This document shows positions 1-8,053 of a stretch of 56,639 nt of DNA, one piece after another; the stretch's first letter is position 1; the number at the start of each line of letters is the position of its first letter. The DNA comes from Bacteroidales bacterium (GTDB lineage: Bacteria; Bacteroidota; Bacteroidia; Bacteroidales; UBA3824), in the NCBI GenBank assembly GCA_017535325.1, contig JAFXUC010000067.1, positions 1 through 56,639 of the forward strand, read 5' to 3'. Made by a program: the position numbers and the translations under genes. Under the pieces are notes generated by a model. It was given only the letters and a program-made list of their open reading frames with translations. It did no database searches and was not told where the DNA came from.

Positions 1-357
1 GTTGTTATTATTGTTGTTGTTTGAACTTCCGCCGCCGGAGGAGTATGACGAGCCTGACGATGACGAATACGACGAGTATGACGACGGAGTATAAACCGGT
101 ACGACATAAAAGCCGTCGTCGGTAATGCTGACGCTTTTCGCCTTTGTTATCATCGGCTTGCTTACTGATTTCACAAGTTTTGTGCCGGTGTAAAACATAA
201 TGCTTGTGTCGTTTCCGACAACCCTGTTGTTAGGGTCGGCGGTAAAGTCGTAAATGAAATTCAGCAGTCCGTTGTCCAAATCGTAATATTTTGCGAAACT
301 GTATGCGTTTTTAGCCCGCAAAAGTTCCTTGTATGTGGTTATTTCCTTGTTAATCAT
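1..357 (-). CDS. Ser/Gly/Asn-rich protein, C-terminus cut by window edge
   Basis: Unrecognised protein. The ATG at 357-355 overlaps the stop of the upstream radical SAM gene as ATGA, and the frame is open to base 1, giving 119 visible codons without the C-terminus. The first ~90 residues look like an ordinary folded domain beginning MINKEITTYKELLRAKNAYS. From about residue 92 the protein becomes low complexity: Ser/Tyr-rich, then Gly-Gly-Gly-Ser-Ser, then an Asn run at the window edge. The tight coupling to a SPASM-type radical SAM enzyme makes it a candidate substrate or partner of that enzyme. That is inference; no known RiPP precursor motif is visible and the missing end could change the picture. 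Confidence 0.7.
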   Translation of the reverse strand, partial: MINKEITTYKELLRAKNAYSFAKYYDLDNGLLNFIYDFTADPNNRVVGNDTSIMFYTGTKLVKSVSKPMITKAKSVSITDDGFYVVPVYTPSSYSSYSSSSGSSYSSGGGSSNNNNNNN

Positions 358-2069
358 AGGCCTTCGGAATAATAAAACTCTGCATTCTGAAACGGCAGAT
401 TCATTGCCGCAATGTGGTAGAAAGCGTTGTTTTTCTGTTTGACATAGTGATAGTCGCGGAGGTCCGCCGTTGTAAAGAAAATATTGTTCGGGTTTTCTTC
501 TGACAAAAATTTTCTGTAACTTTTTATGAAAGAGGTCAAATCGTAAACGTAAAAACCGTCTTCTTCCATGTCTTCCAAAACGAATTTGTAGACTTGAAGC
601 GTTGCGACGTGTTTTTGTTTGAGCCGCTGCTCGTCGCCGTAGACGTGGCAGTCGCCGCTCAGAAGTTGAACATACAGCGAGTTGTTCTGCGGATACGGAC
701 TGCCCGCTTCAAGTGCCTCTTTTTTGATGCGTATTTTTACCTCGCAGCCCTCAAAAATATGGATTATCCGCCGCGCGTTTTTCAGCAACTGCGATTCCAA
801 CGGAAATTTTTCGCCGGAAACCTCCAAAACAAAAGTCTCAGGGTCGTAAACGTATTTCAGTTTTTCGTCTTTTGAGATTAAGTCAAGAAGCGAATTTTCC
901 TGATAAACAGTTGGTTTAAAGTCTGTTGCAAGGTTCGGATGGTTTTTTAGAATATAATCGTAAACCGTCTCCGAGGTGTTACTGTCGGGTTCGTAACCTC
1001 TGCTTTTGTAAAGTTCATTTTGCAAAAGACAAGTGTACGATTTGCCGCTTTTGTAGTGGTTTTTCACAAAAGGACAGCCCGTTTTGCAGAGATAAAGCCA
1101 CTCGCAGGCGGCACATTTAGAATCGAAACCCGTCCGGTTGTGGGCTTCAAAAATTTTCATGCGGGCGGTTTCAAGAATCTCTTCAACGGAGGTTTCGTAA
1201 ATGTTGCCGTAAAAAAAGTCTTTGTGTCCCTGTCCGCGGACGCAGGAATAAACATCGCCGTTTTTTTCCAAAAGAAAAAACTTTTCGCCGCAGTTGTCGC
1301 AGTTTGTGCAGTACTCCGGTCCGAACTCGTTGAACCACGCGCCGTTGACACCCGCGTCCAATTCCGTGCCGTCAAACTCGGAGTGCATTTTGCGGAAAAA
1401 CTCAACCTGATGTTCCTGGTTCAGGGCATGAAGGATGCCGTTGCTGTTGTAGTCAAAACCGATCATAAAATTGAAATCGTTCATGTCGAGGCACGTGTTT
1501 TTGTGCAGAAATTTTATGTCGGAAATAATTGAGTCAGTTCTCTGAAAATGCTCCTCGAAAATTGTCGCCGAAACTTTCTTGTGGTTCGGAATGTCTCTTA
1601 ACAGTTCAACGTTTTGAAGAATTTTGTCAAGGGTTTTTCCGCCGCCTTTTGTAACGCGGAAATCCCCGTGGAGACTCAGCGGCAAATCCAGACTTCCGCT
1701 TATCGAAACGTTGAACTCTTTTATCGTTTCAATATGACGGTCTATTGAAAGAAGATTGGTTTTTATATGCGGCTTTCCTACGCGGAAACCCGCATTTGAA
1801 ATCTTGTCGTAATTCTCGGAATAATAACTGCTTATAAATTTTATGAGGGAATGAAATTCATCTTTTGCAAGTGTCGTAACCTCGCCGCCGTGCAGCGAAA
1901 TGTTGAAGGGTACAACGGAAGATGCCTTGAACTTTTCAACCGCAAACTTCAAGGTTTCAAGCGGCTCAAACGACTGCATTTTGTCTTTGGTCTTGTTTTC
2001 CAAATAACAGTATCTGCACGCCATGTCGCACGCCAGAGTCGGCACGTACAAAAGATGAATGAATTTCAT
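354..2069 (-). CDS. Radical SAM/SPASM domain protein
   Basis: 571 residues. The radical SAM iron-sulfur motif CX3CX2C lies at Cys14, Cys18 and Cys21 (CDMACRYC), close to the N-terminus as in anaerobic sulfatase maturases and peptide-modifying enzymes. A cysteine-rich SPASM region at about residues 250-350 (CTNCDNC, then CAACEWLYLCKTGCPF) should hold auxiliary clusters. About 200 residues follow that I do not recognise. Known members of this class modify proteins or ribosomal peptides anaerobically using S-adenosylmethionine. The nucleotidyltransferase gene ends 9 bases upstream, and a Ser/Gly/Asn-rich gene overlaps the 3' end by four bases. No sulfatase is visible in the window, so a sulfatase-maturase role is not supported here; the coupled downstream protein is the obvious candidate target. 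Confidence 0.88.
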   Translation of the reverse strand: MKFIHLLYVPTLACDMACRYCYLENKTKDKMQSFEPLETLKFAVEKFKASSVVPFNISLHGGEVTTLAKDEFHSLIKFISSYYSENYDKISNAGFRVGKPHIKTNLLSIDRHIETIKEFNVSISGSLDLPLSLHGDFRVTKGGGKTLDKILQNVELLRDIPNHKKVSATIFEEHFQRTDSIISDIKFLHKNTCLDMNDFNFMIGFDYNSNGILHALNQEHQVEFFRKMHSEFDGTELDAGVNGAWFNEFGPEYCTNCDNCGEKFFLLEKNGDVYSCVRGQGHKDFFYGNIYETSVEEILETARMKIFEAHNRTGFDSKCAACEWLYLCKTGCPFVKNHYKSGKSYTCLLQNELYKSRGYEPDSNTSETVYDYILKNHPNLATDFKPTVYQENSLLDLISKDEKLKYVYDPETFVLEVSGEKFPLESQLLKNARRIIHIFEGCEVKIRIKKEALEAGSPYPQNNSLYVQLLSGDCHVYGDEQRLKQKHVATLQVYKFVLEDMEEDGFYVYDLTSFIKSYRKFLSEENPNNIFFTTADLRDYHYVKQKNNAFYHIAAMNLPFQNAEFYYSEGL

Positions 2070-2078
2070 AACCGTTTT

Positions 2079-2978
2079 TTAAAAATCAGCCGGATATTCG
2101 CCCTTGTCGGTCAGGTCCTGGAACTTCTGAACAACAGCCGGACGGTCTTCCTTGTATGTAACTCCAAACCACTGGGCATCGCTTGTCAGGACTTTGGTCT
2201 GAGCGGTTTTGTTTTTTATAAGTTGGTCAACCACCCACGGAATAAGAAATTCCGCTTTCGGTTTGTTGATGTTTTCATGCAAAAACACCTTGAAATAGTC
2301 TTCCAAATATTTGAAGAAACTCGGAGTAAAGCCCCAGAAGTTCATCGAAACGGGAGTGTTTTCTGCGATTTCGGTTTTCTGGTCGTCTTCGATAAAGACT
2401 ATTTTGCCGTTTTCGCGGATAATTTTTGTTCTTTCAACAACGGTTGTAAGGTTGCCCTGAGAATCCGTGTTGCAGATTCCGCGTGATACGGTGCCGTATT
2501 CCGACAGAGTGTTTTTTACCGGGTAACCGACCATACAATATTGGTTGTTGGAGTCTTTGGGAAGCGTTTTGAAATAATCCGCTATCGTCTGGTAAGCCTC
2601 TTTGCCGTAAAAGTCGTCAGCGTTGATAACCGCAAAAGGTTCGGTAACGTTTTTTCTTGCCGCCAAAACAGCATGAGCCGTTCCCCACGGTTTTTCTCTG
2701 TCAGCGGGAAGACTGAATCCTGCGGGCAAATCGTCCTTGTCCTGAAAACAATATTCGCAAGGAATTGATTTGCTGACTTTTGAAATAATGACTTCTTTGA
2801 AATCCCTTTCAATGTCGCGCCTTATCACGAAAACAACTTTTCCGAATCCCGCACGTGCCGCATCAAAGCACGAATATTGCAAGATTGCCTGTCCCGAAGG
2901 ACCGAGTTTGTCGATTTGTTTGAGTCCGCCGTAACGGCTGCCCATACCTGCTGCTAATACTACAAGTGTCGGTTTCAT
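2079..2978 (-). CDS. Sugar-phosphate nucleotidyltransferase-like protein
   Basis: 299 residues with the N-terminal nucleotide-binding signature LAAGMGSRYGGLKQ (about residues 8-21), as in NDP-sugar pyrophosphorylases, and a metal-site-like NADDFYG near residue 120. Such enzymes transfer a nucleotide to a sugar phosphate to make an activated sugar; the substrate cannot be told from sequence. It is the first gene of a minus-strand operon with the radical SAM gene and the Ser/Gly/Asn-rich gene. A consensus promoter lies just upstream at 3010-3042. The ATG at 2978 is the first in frame and gives a normal family length. It could instead be an unspecialised nucleotidyltransferase; the fold is secure, the substrate is not. 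Confidence 0.82.
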   Translation of the reverse strand: MKPTLVVLAAGMGSRYGGLKQIDKLGPSGQAILQYSCFDAARAGFGKVVFVIRRDIERDFKEVIISKVSKSIPCEYCFQDKDDLPAGFSLPADREKPWGTAHAVLAARKNVTEPFAVINADDFYGKEAYQTIADYFKTLPKDSNNQYCMVGYPVKNTLSEYGTVSRGICNTDSQGNLTTVVERTKIIRENGKIVFIEDDQKTEIAENTPVSMNFWGFTPSFFKYLEDYFKVFLHENINKPKAEFLIPWVVDQLIKNKTAQTKVLTSDAQWFGVTYKEDRPAVVQKFQDLTDKGEYPADF

Positions 2979-3003
2979 TTTTTAATTAATTTTAAGAAAT
3001 ATT

Positions 3004-3037
3004 TTTGTGCAAAGTTAATATTTTAATCATACTTTTG
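3004..3037 (+). promoter_or_regulatory. Promoter of the metallophosphoesterase gene
   Basis: A -7 box TACTTTTG lies at 3030-3037, with TTTG at 3004-3007 and a slightly long 22-base spacer. Transcription would begin near 3044, about 24 bases before the ATG at 3068. The two divergent promoters physically overlap, so the polymerases would compete. Confidence 0.45.
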
Positions 3038-3042
3038 ACAAA
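3010..3042 (-). promoter_or_regulatory. Promoter of the nucleotidyltransferase/radical SAM operon
   Basis: On the minus strand a -33 TTTG (3042-3039) is separated by 21 bases from a -7 TAACTTTG (3017-3010), matching the Bacteroidetes TTTG/TAnnTTTG consensus. Predicted start is near 3003, about 25 bases before the ATG. It interleaves with the plus-strand promoter of the divergent metallophosphoesterase. Confidence 0.6.
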
Positions 3043-3067
3043 TTTTTTAAAATTATTTTGCAAAAAA

Positions 3068-4228
3068 ATGAAGTTTTTGGTTTTCTACGTTTTTGTGCTT
3101 ATAGCCGTAGGGCTTTTCGGAACGTACATTTATTTCAGGATAAGACCTTTGCTTGCCGCATCGGGTACGTGGCAGGGAGTGGCCTCAAGAGTGGCGTATG
3201 TAGTTGTGCTGCTGAGTTTTATCATAGGTTTTCTGCTTCAAGGCCGCGGTTTTTATATGCTGAGTGCGCCTTTTACGTACATCGGTTCGTGGTTTTTGGC
3301 TGTGATGCTGTATCTGATAATGTTTTTTGCGGTGATTGACGTAGCGAGAATTGTGAATCTTGTTTTCAAAGCGGATTTCCTTAGTTTTAAGTACGTTTTT
3401 GGCGACGAAAAAGCGCGTCTTTATTCGCTTTCTGTTTGCATTTTGACGGCTGTGATTTTGATTGCGGGATATTTCAACGCGAAGTTTCCCGTAACAAAAT
3501 ATTTGAAATATGAGACAAGTAAGAATATTTCGCAGAATTTCAAGTTTGTTTTGGTTTCTGACGTTCATCTCGGAATGATTCATTCTGACAGTTATTTTGA
3601 AAGGCTCAAAGACAAAATCAACGCTGAAAATCCTGATTTTGTGGTTATTGCTGGCGACTTTTTTGACGGCGACCCTGTTCCTGTCATAAATTCAAACGTC
3701 GGAAAAATTTTGGAGGAAATCACTACGGGCTGCGGAATTTATGCTGTCAACGGCAATCATGAATGGATTGGCAACGCTGATGTTGCCGACAATTTCTTAA
3801 AAAAACACGGCGTAACAGTTTTGCGCGATTCTACGGCGCGTTTGCCTTTTGGCGTAACAATTATCGGACGTGAAGACCGTTCTGTGGATTCGCCCCGCGG
3901 AACCCGAATCGGACGCAAGCCGTTAAAATCCATAATTGAAAATATCAACCGTGAAGATTTTTCGATACTTCTTGACCATCAGCCGCCGCGTCATTACGAG
4001 GAGGAGAAAGATTCAGGTCTTGACCTCGGACTTTCAGGACACACTCACGCCGGCGGACAACTCTGGCCGCTGCGCATTTTTACCAAAAGAATTTATGAAA
4101 ACGATTTCGGCGAAATAGTAAAAAACGGGTCAATTTTTTACACTACATCAGGTTACGGAACATGGGGTCCGCCGATTAGAACTTCCGCACGACCGGAAAT
4201 TGTAGTCATTGAGGTGGAGAAAAAGTGA
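3068..4228 (+). CDS. Membrane-anchored calcineurin-like metallophosphoesterase
   Basis: 386 residues. Four hydrophobic segments in the first ~140 residues are followed by a calcineurin-like phosphoesterase domain with its metal ligands: SDVHLG near residue 164, AGDFFDG near 196, GNHEW near 228 and SGHTHAGGQ near 324. This layout resembles YkuE/YaeI-type enzymes, which in some bacteria act on lipid-linked or phosphodiester substrates at the membrane; the substrate here is unknown. I chose the ATG at 3068 over an in-frame TTG at 3005, because the extension would contain the promoter -7 box and adds no conserved sequence. A perfect-palindrome terminator follows at 4243-4272. Confidence 0.88.
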   Translation: MKFLVFYVFVLIAVGLFGTYIYFRIRPLLAASGTWQGVASRVAYVVVLLSFIIGFLLQGRGFYMLSAPFTYIGSWFLAVMLYLIMFFAVIDVARIVNLVFKADFLSFKYVFGDEKARLYSLSVCILTAVILIAGYFNAKFPVTKYLKYETSKNISQNFKFVLVSDVHLGMIHSDSYFERLKDKINAENPDFVVIAGDFFDGDPVPVINSNVGKILEEITTGCGIYAVNGNHEWIGNADVADNFLKKHGVTVLRDSTARLPFGVTIIGREDRSVDSPRGTRIGRKPLKSIIENINREDFSILLDHQPPRHYEEEKDSGLDLGLSGHTHAGGQLWPLRIFTKRIYENDFGEIVKNGSIFYTTSGYGTWGPPIRTSARPEIVVIEVEKK

Positions 4229-4242
4229 AGCAAAAAATAACA

Positions 4243-4272
4243 CAACCTTTCGGCTTATAAGCCGAAAGGTTG
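4243..4272. terminator. Bidirectional terminator, perfect 30-bp palindrome
   Basis: CAACCTTTCGGCTTA is followed directly by its exact reverse complement, between the convergent genes ending at 4228 and 4281. A short A run follows on the plus strand. The stem could serve both genes. Confidence 0.7.
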
Positions 4273-4280
4273 ATAAAAAA

Positions 4281-4769
4281 CTATTTGTTCTTTTTGTTGT
4301 CTTTGTCTTTGCCGTGTCCGTTGGGACCGCCGTGGTGCGGACCGTGTTTTTTGGATTCCTCATATTTGGCGTATTGTTCGTCGGTGAGGATTGCTTTGAG
4401 TTTGGTGTTGTACTCCTCGCGTTTGGTGCGCATCTCCTCAAATTTTGCCTTCTGTTCCTCTGTGAGTTCGGGAGGATTGCCGTGAGCGGGAGGGTTGGCG
4501 TTGTCGGTTGCGCCAGATGTACCGTCGGTTTTTTTGCCGCCGTGGGGTTTGCCCATTCCGGGACCTCCGTGGGGTCTGCCGATAACGTCCTTATACTCAG
4601 TGTTGAGGGTGAGAACCTGCGCCTTTTGGTCATCGGTGAGGCTCAGTTGCTGCGCCATACGCTCCGTGGTTTGTTCGGGCGTGGGCGGTTCGGGACGGTT
4701 GCCCTGTTGTGCGTTTGCAGCGAATGTCAATGCCGCTGCCGCAATCATTGTTAAAAGGAATTTTTTCAT
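4281..4769 (-). CDS. Spy/CpxP-like periplasmic LTxxQ-type protein
   Basis: 162 residues from the ATG at 4769, which begins a clean signal peptide (MKKFLLTMIAAAALTFAANAQ). An in-frame ATG eleven codons upstream would bury the signal and is rejected. The mature protein is helical and charged with two LTxxQ-like motifs (LSLTDDQKAQ and ELTEEQKAKF), as in Spy/CpxP-type periplasmic proteins of the Bacteroidetes. A His/Gly/Pro-rich insert separates them, and the tail is His/Gly/Lys-rich and could bind metal. Family relatives buffer misfolded proteins or sense envelope stress; that role is inferred. Confidence 0.75.
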   Translation of the reverse strand: MKKFLLTMIAAAALTFAANAQQGNRPEPPTPEQTTERMAQQLSLTDDQKAQVLTLNTEYKDVIGRPHGGPGMGKPHGGKKTDGTSGATDNANPPAHGNPPELTEEQKAKFEEMRTKREEYNTKLKAILTDEQYAKYEESKKHGPHHGGPNGHGKDKDNKKNK

Positions 4770-4831
4770 ATTGCGATATATTAAGTTTATTAAAGTGTTC
4801 AATTATGTAGACGGACTATAAGACGGATGGT

Positions 4832-5257
4832 TTAATCTTCTTCCACCCCTTCCAAAAATTCTTGCGGCGTAAAAACAGGTATTTTTGAAGCGGCAAAATC
4901 ATTTTTGTTTCGGGTGATGATTATGTCTGCATTTTCGCGCAATGCGGAATAATATTGCATAGCGTCCTCAAAATCAATAAATTCGGATTTTAATGATTCA
5001 TTTATTGTTTTGGAGTCCACGGGAGTAATGATTCCGTGTTTTACGAAATCAGAAAATAAGTTTTTTATTTCGGTATGTGCCATTTTATTGTGTGCGGACA
5101 TAACATAACTTGCCGTTGCAAACGACAATGCCGATACCAATACTTTGATTTTCTTCTTTGTGCAAAACTCAATGACTTGTACAGCCGGTTCGTAAAAATC
5201 CTTGCGTTGTGCCAAATAATCTATGAAAACGTTTGTGTCTAAAAAAATTGCTTTCAT
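4832..5257 (-). CDS. PIN-domain ribonuclease toxin
   Basis: 141 residues with a PIN-domain layout. Asp7 lies in FLDTNVFIDYL, and later acidic residues are Asp98 (IDFEDAMQYY) and Asp120 (ITRNKNDF), consistent with a Mg-dependent RNase site. The ATG overlaps the stop of the upstream gene by four bases, the usual arrangement for a toxin translated after its antitoxin. PIN toxins of this type generally cleave tRNA or rRNA; the target here is unknown. All expected acidic positions appear intact. Confidence 0.85.
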   Translation of the reverse strand: MKAIFLDTNVFIDYLAQRKDFYEPAVQVIEFCTKKKIKVLVSALSFATASYVMSAHNKMAHTEIKNLFSDFVKHGIITPVDSKTINESLKSEFIDFEDAMQYYSALRENADIIITRNKNDFAASKIPVFTPQEFLEGVEED

Positions 5258-5589
5258 CCGTATTTTTCCATTAAATAGTCATACTTGATTTTGTCATAAT
5301 CTACGTCTGAGTCCATTTCCGGAACGTTTTTTACTATTTCACGCACCCATGACACATCAGCAGATTTGTCTGTTTTCATTTTTTTTAACTCCGCTAACAC
5401 CTCTTTTGTTTTCTGTTCGCGTATTTCTGCCGCAGAAAGTTCTTTTTTCTTTTTTTCTGATTTAGGTTTTACCGCAATGCGGATTGATTCGTTCAACAAC
5501 GAAATCAGAGCAAATTTTATATCTATGCTTGCGTCCTTGATTAAATTCCAATACGGAATTGCTTTGGGTTCTAATACTGCTGTTTCCAT
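5254..5589 (-). CDS. Antitoxin partner of the PIN toxin
   Basis: 111 residues: an N-terminal part likely to contact DNA, a Lys/Glu-rich helical middle (residues ~45-75), and an acidic C-terminus ending DKIKYDYLMEKYG that could wrap the toxin. It is the first gene of a two-gene operon with a consensus promoter at 5609-5639 and a 4-base overlap into the toxin. No single signature names the family, so the call rests mainly on position and size. Confidence 0.7.
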   Translation of the reverse strand: METAVLEPKAIPYWNLIKDASIDIKFALISLLNESIRIAVKPKSEKKKKELSAAEIREQKTKEVLAELKKMKTDKSADVSWVREIVKNVPEMDSDVDYDKIKYDYLMEKYG

Positions 5590-5608
5590 AATCGTAATTT
5601 TTTTTTTA

Positions 5609-5639
5609 CAAAAATACGGTTTAATTTTATAAATGCAAA
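5609..5639 (-). promoter_or_regulatory. Promoter of the PIN toxin-antitoxin operon
   Basis: Minus strand TTTG (5639-5636), 19-base spacer, TATTTTTG (5616-5609): a full match to the Bacteroidetes consensus. The predicted start near 5602 leaves a leader of about 13 bases. Confidence 0.65.
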
Positions 5640-5842
5640 ATAATTTTTGCCGATGTATTTTTTATGCGTGGATATGTCGTTGAGGAAATTTAAGAAAGAA
5701 ATGAAGCACTGACGAAATGTCAGTATGACAAAGTGTTCTATATATTATAAAAAAAACTGACATTATGTCCTGAAAAAAACGTATGGCATTATGATTGATA
5801 AGAGATAAAAATATATAAACTTTTTTAATTATTATAAATTGT

Positions 5843-6931
5843 ATGAGCAAAATAAAAAATAACAATTACGATTGGTTATGGAAGATGTTTTTAGGGGCAT
5901 CTTTTAATCTGTATGTGCAAAATAGGCGAAAAAAACTTAACAAAAAAAATGCCTGGGCTACGGCAGGTGTTGGTGCATTAGCGGGACTTACAGAAGATTT
6001 TGTAAGCAAAAATGTCAGAAAAGGGTATGGTTTTTTAAGTGGAGTATCTTCTGGCGGTGTTGCAGGTTCTGTTTTAGGAATTGGTAATGCGCTAATAACC
6101 GATGATGATATTTTAGATGAGGGTATAAAATTTGCAGGCAGTTATGCTGCTGTTGATGGAATTTTTCGTGGATTTAAAGCAATTACAATGAAATCACAAG
6201 ATGAAGAATCTCCATTTACGCTTTTAAGAAATTCTAATGTTGATACAAATGCAACATTTGTTAATAACGGGAAAAGCGTATCAGAACAAGTTTATGAATG
6301 GTACAATCAAAACAGAATTTCTGTAAAATCAAAGAGTAAGATTTATATATGGTTAGATAAAGAATATTGCAAAAATGTCGAAAAATTGCGAAAGCAAATT
6401 CTACTTGCTTTTGAGAATACTATTTTTAAGGCAGGATATTCCATTGTGTTTTGTGACAAAATAATTTATCCAACTGACGGATATGATATATACGTATGTC
6501 TAACTAATGCTGCTAAGTTATCTAACCTTGTAAATTACCGTTATATTGATGATTGTGGCAGTACACAATATGGAGTTTGTCCTAATGGTGCTTATCCTAT
6601 TTGGGTAACGCCGTTTGAGGAACTTCAATATATTCTTCCTTATTGTATAATGCATGAAATTGGACATAGAATAATAAAATTTTCTCATGCGTTTTTCGCC
6701 TATCACAATTTGGAAAAAGACAAGATTCGTAAATATGAATATTTTGATCATGATTATATAAAGGATGAGAAAAAAGGCTATTCATTGATGGAAGCAGGAA
6801 ATCTTGTCATTGGAAATTTGAAATCAGAAAAATCATTGAATGCAATAATAGATAAAGGTTATTTAAATATTAACGATGGATATTTAAACAAAGTAATTAT
6901 CACATTTTTATTATTCAAGTCTGTGGAATGA
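5843..6931 (+). CDS. Gly-rich HExxH protein, putative metalloprotease-like toxin or effector
   Basis: 362 residues, family not recognised. The N-terminal ~110 residues contain Gly/Ala-rich stretches (TAGVGALAGL, LSGVSSGGVAGSVLGIGNAL) like glycine zippers that can pack in membranes. No cleavable signal peptide is evident. The C-terminal half carries HEIGH at residues 271-275, a zinc-metallopeptidase signature. His282 and several later His/Glu residues are possible third ligands, but the spacing does not fit HExxHxxGxxH. The gene is visibly more AT-rich than its neighbours and overlaps the next gene by four bases. A toxin/effector with a coupled partner, or a membrane-associated peptidase, would fit; neither is demonstrated. 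Confidence 0.75.
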   Translation: MSKIKNNNYDWLWKMFLGASFNLYVQNRRKKLNKKNAWATAGVGALAGLTEDFVSKNVRKGYGFLSGVSSGGVAGSVLGIGNALITDDDILDEGIKFAGSYAAVDGIFRGFKAITMKSQDEESPFTLLRNSNVDTNATFVNNGKSVSEQVYEWYNQNRISVKSKSKIYIWLDKEYCKNVEKLRKQILLAFENTIFKAGYSIVFCDKIIYPTDGYDIYVCLTNAAKLSNLVNYRYIDDCGSTQYGVCPNGAYPIWVTPFEELQYILPYCIMHEIGHRIIKFSHAFFAYHNLEKDKIRKYEYFDHDYIKDEKKGYSLMEAGNLVIGNLKSEKSLNAIIDKGYLNINDGYLNKVIITFLLFKSVE

Positions 6932-7992
6932 AACCTGTGTTATTTATATTTATTTTGATGTGTTTTTTCGGGTGCGGCGGTTATCAAAATTCTTCTGCGC
7001 CTGAAATTACCGCCGATTCCGCATATTTGAAATTCTCCGGTTTAAATGCAGATATGACGTGTGTCTTGGATTCTGCACTTATTATTGAACTGAAAAAAAC
7101 TGAAAGACTGAACTCTTACTATGATGTTTTTATCAGCGAATTTTCTTTCTGTAAAATTTTCGGACATCATTTTACAGAAAGATTTGACACCTCTGCCAGG
7201 CAGATTTCCGAAATTTTGAAAGATGAAAACGACATTTTGATTTTGCGCGAATGTTTGTATTCCAAAAACGCTACTGAAAAAAGCAAAAATTTTTCAGAAG
7301 ATTTTCTCAAAATTTATTTCCTGAGAGAAAAAACTCTTGAATCGGACACAACTCTCAATGAGTTAAAAAATATCAATTGTTATCTTTCTAAATCAACTTA
7401 TTTTAGAAATGTTACGGAAAATGACACCGTAAAAATCAGAAATTTGATAAAATTGGTTTATCTTTCATTGTTGAAAGTTCCAGAGGAGTTTTTGAAAAAT
7501 GCATTTGTACAAAATTTATTTGATTTCAAATTTTTAGGTATAGCCGAATGTACAACGCAACTCGGCGGGTTGTATGCCTTGTTGCAAGAAAAACAGAATT
7601 TTAACTATGATTTTCTGAGACACTGGGCTGAGGCGGATAAAAACTTTTTGATTTCTCAAAAACATAATTTGGAACTTTTTTTTGGCGACGGAAAATCAGT
7701 TGTTTTTTATGACAAAAATACACTTGCTGTTTACGGATTGAAAGTCGAATTTGGTAAAACATTAAGCGTAAAAATCAAAAAATTCAATCCGCAGTTCATT
7801 GATTTTGAAAAATACGGCAGGATTTTTAATACGGACACATTCCCATTAAAAGAAATCCGTTTTGCAAAATTGTGCAGAGGAATTATTCATAGTGAAACTA
7901 TATTTCAAGACTCCACAACCGAAGAATTTTTCAACGGTGATTTCGGATATTTCAAATACTTTTTCATAAACGGAGACAAAAACTTACGCTAA
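6928..7992 (+). CDS. Lipoprotein of unknown function coupled to the HExxH protein
   Basis: 354 residues beginning with a hydrophobic signal and a Bacteroidetes-style lipobox (FFGC, Cys16). The body is helical and Lys/Phe-rich with no domain I recognise. The ATG overlaps the stop of the HExxH gene as ATGA, so the two are probably made together. The base composition is equally AT-rich, which suggests shared ancestry of the pair. If the upstream product is toxic, this could be an envelope-located immunity or receptor protein; that is inference only. Confidence 0.72.
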   Translation: MKPVLFIFILMCFFGCGGYQNSSAPEITADSAYLKFSGLNADMTCVLDSALIIELKKTERLNSYYDVFISEFSFCKIFGHHFTERFDTSARQISEILKDENDILILRECLYSKNATEKSKNFSEDFLKIYFLREKTLESDTTLNELKNINCYLSKSTYFRNVTENDTVKIRNLIKLVYLSLLKVPEEFLKNAFVQNLFDFKFLGIAECTTQLGGLYALLQEKQNFNYDFLRHWAEADKNFLISQKHNLELFFGDGKSVVFYDKNTLAVYGLKVEFGKTLSVKIKKFNPQFIDFEKYGRIFNTDTFPLKEIRFAKLCRGIIHSETIFQDSTTEEFFNGDFGYFKYFFINGDKNLR

Positions 7993-8000
7993 AAAAACAA

Positions 8001-8031
8001 CAACACCGGAACTGTTTCAGCCCCGGTGTTG
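8001..8031. terminator. Bidirectional terminator hairpin
   Basis: CAACACCGG (8001-8009) pairs with CCGGTGTTG (8023-8031) around a 13-base loop. An A run precedes it, so it can terminate the convergent genes ending at 7992 and 8054 in both directions. Confidence 0.7.
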
Positions 8032-8053
8032 CTTTATGTGAGAAAAAAAATTT

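Noticed and set aside
594..1532. Open plus-strand frames opposite the radical SAM gene
   Set aside because: They are antisense shadows: no recognisable domain, unusual composition, and the minus-strand gene has clear motifs throughout.
354..2069. Anaerobic sulfatase maturase assignment for the radical SAM protein
   Set aside because: The overall plan is similar, but no sulfatase gene is in the window and the long C-terminal region differs, so only the broader class is called.
5662..5865. A 67-codon minus frame between the antitoxin and the HExxH gene
   Set aside because: Very Ile/Phe-rich in AT-rich DNA with no features; overlaps the start of the better supported plus-strand gene.
6653..6688. 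Metzincin-type HExxHxxGxxH in the 5843 gene
   Set aside because: Only HExxH is present. The Gly is absent and the next His (282) is one residue off the expected spacing, so a metzincin cannot be claimed.
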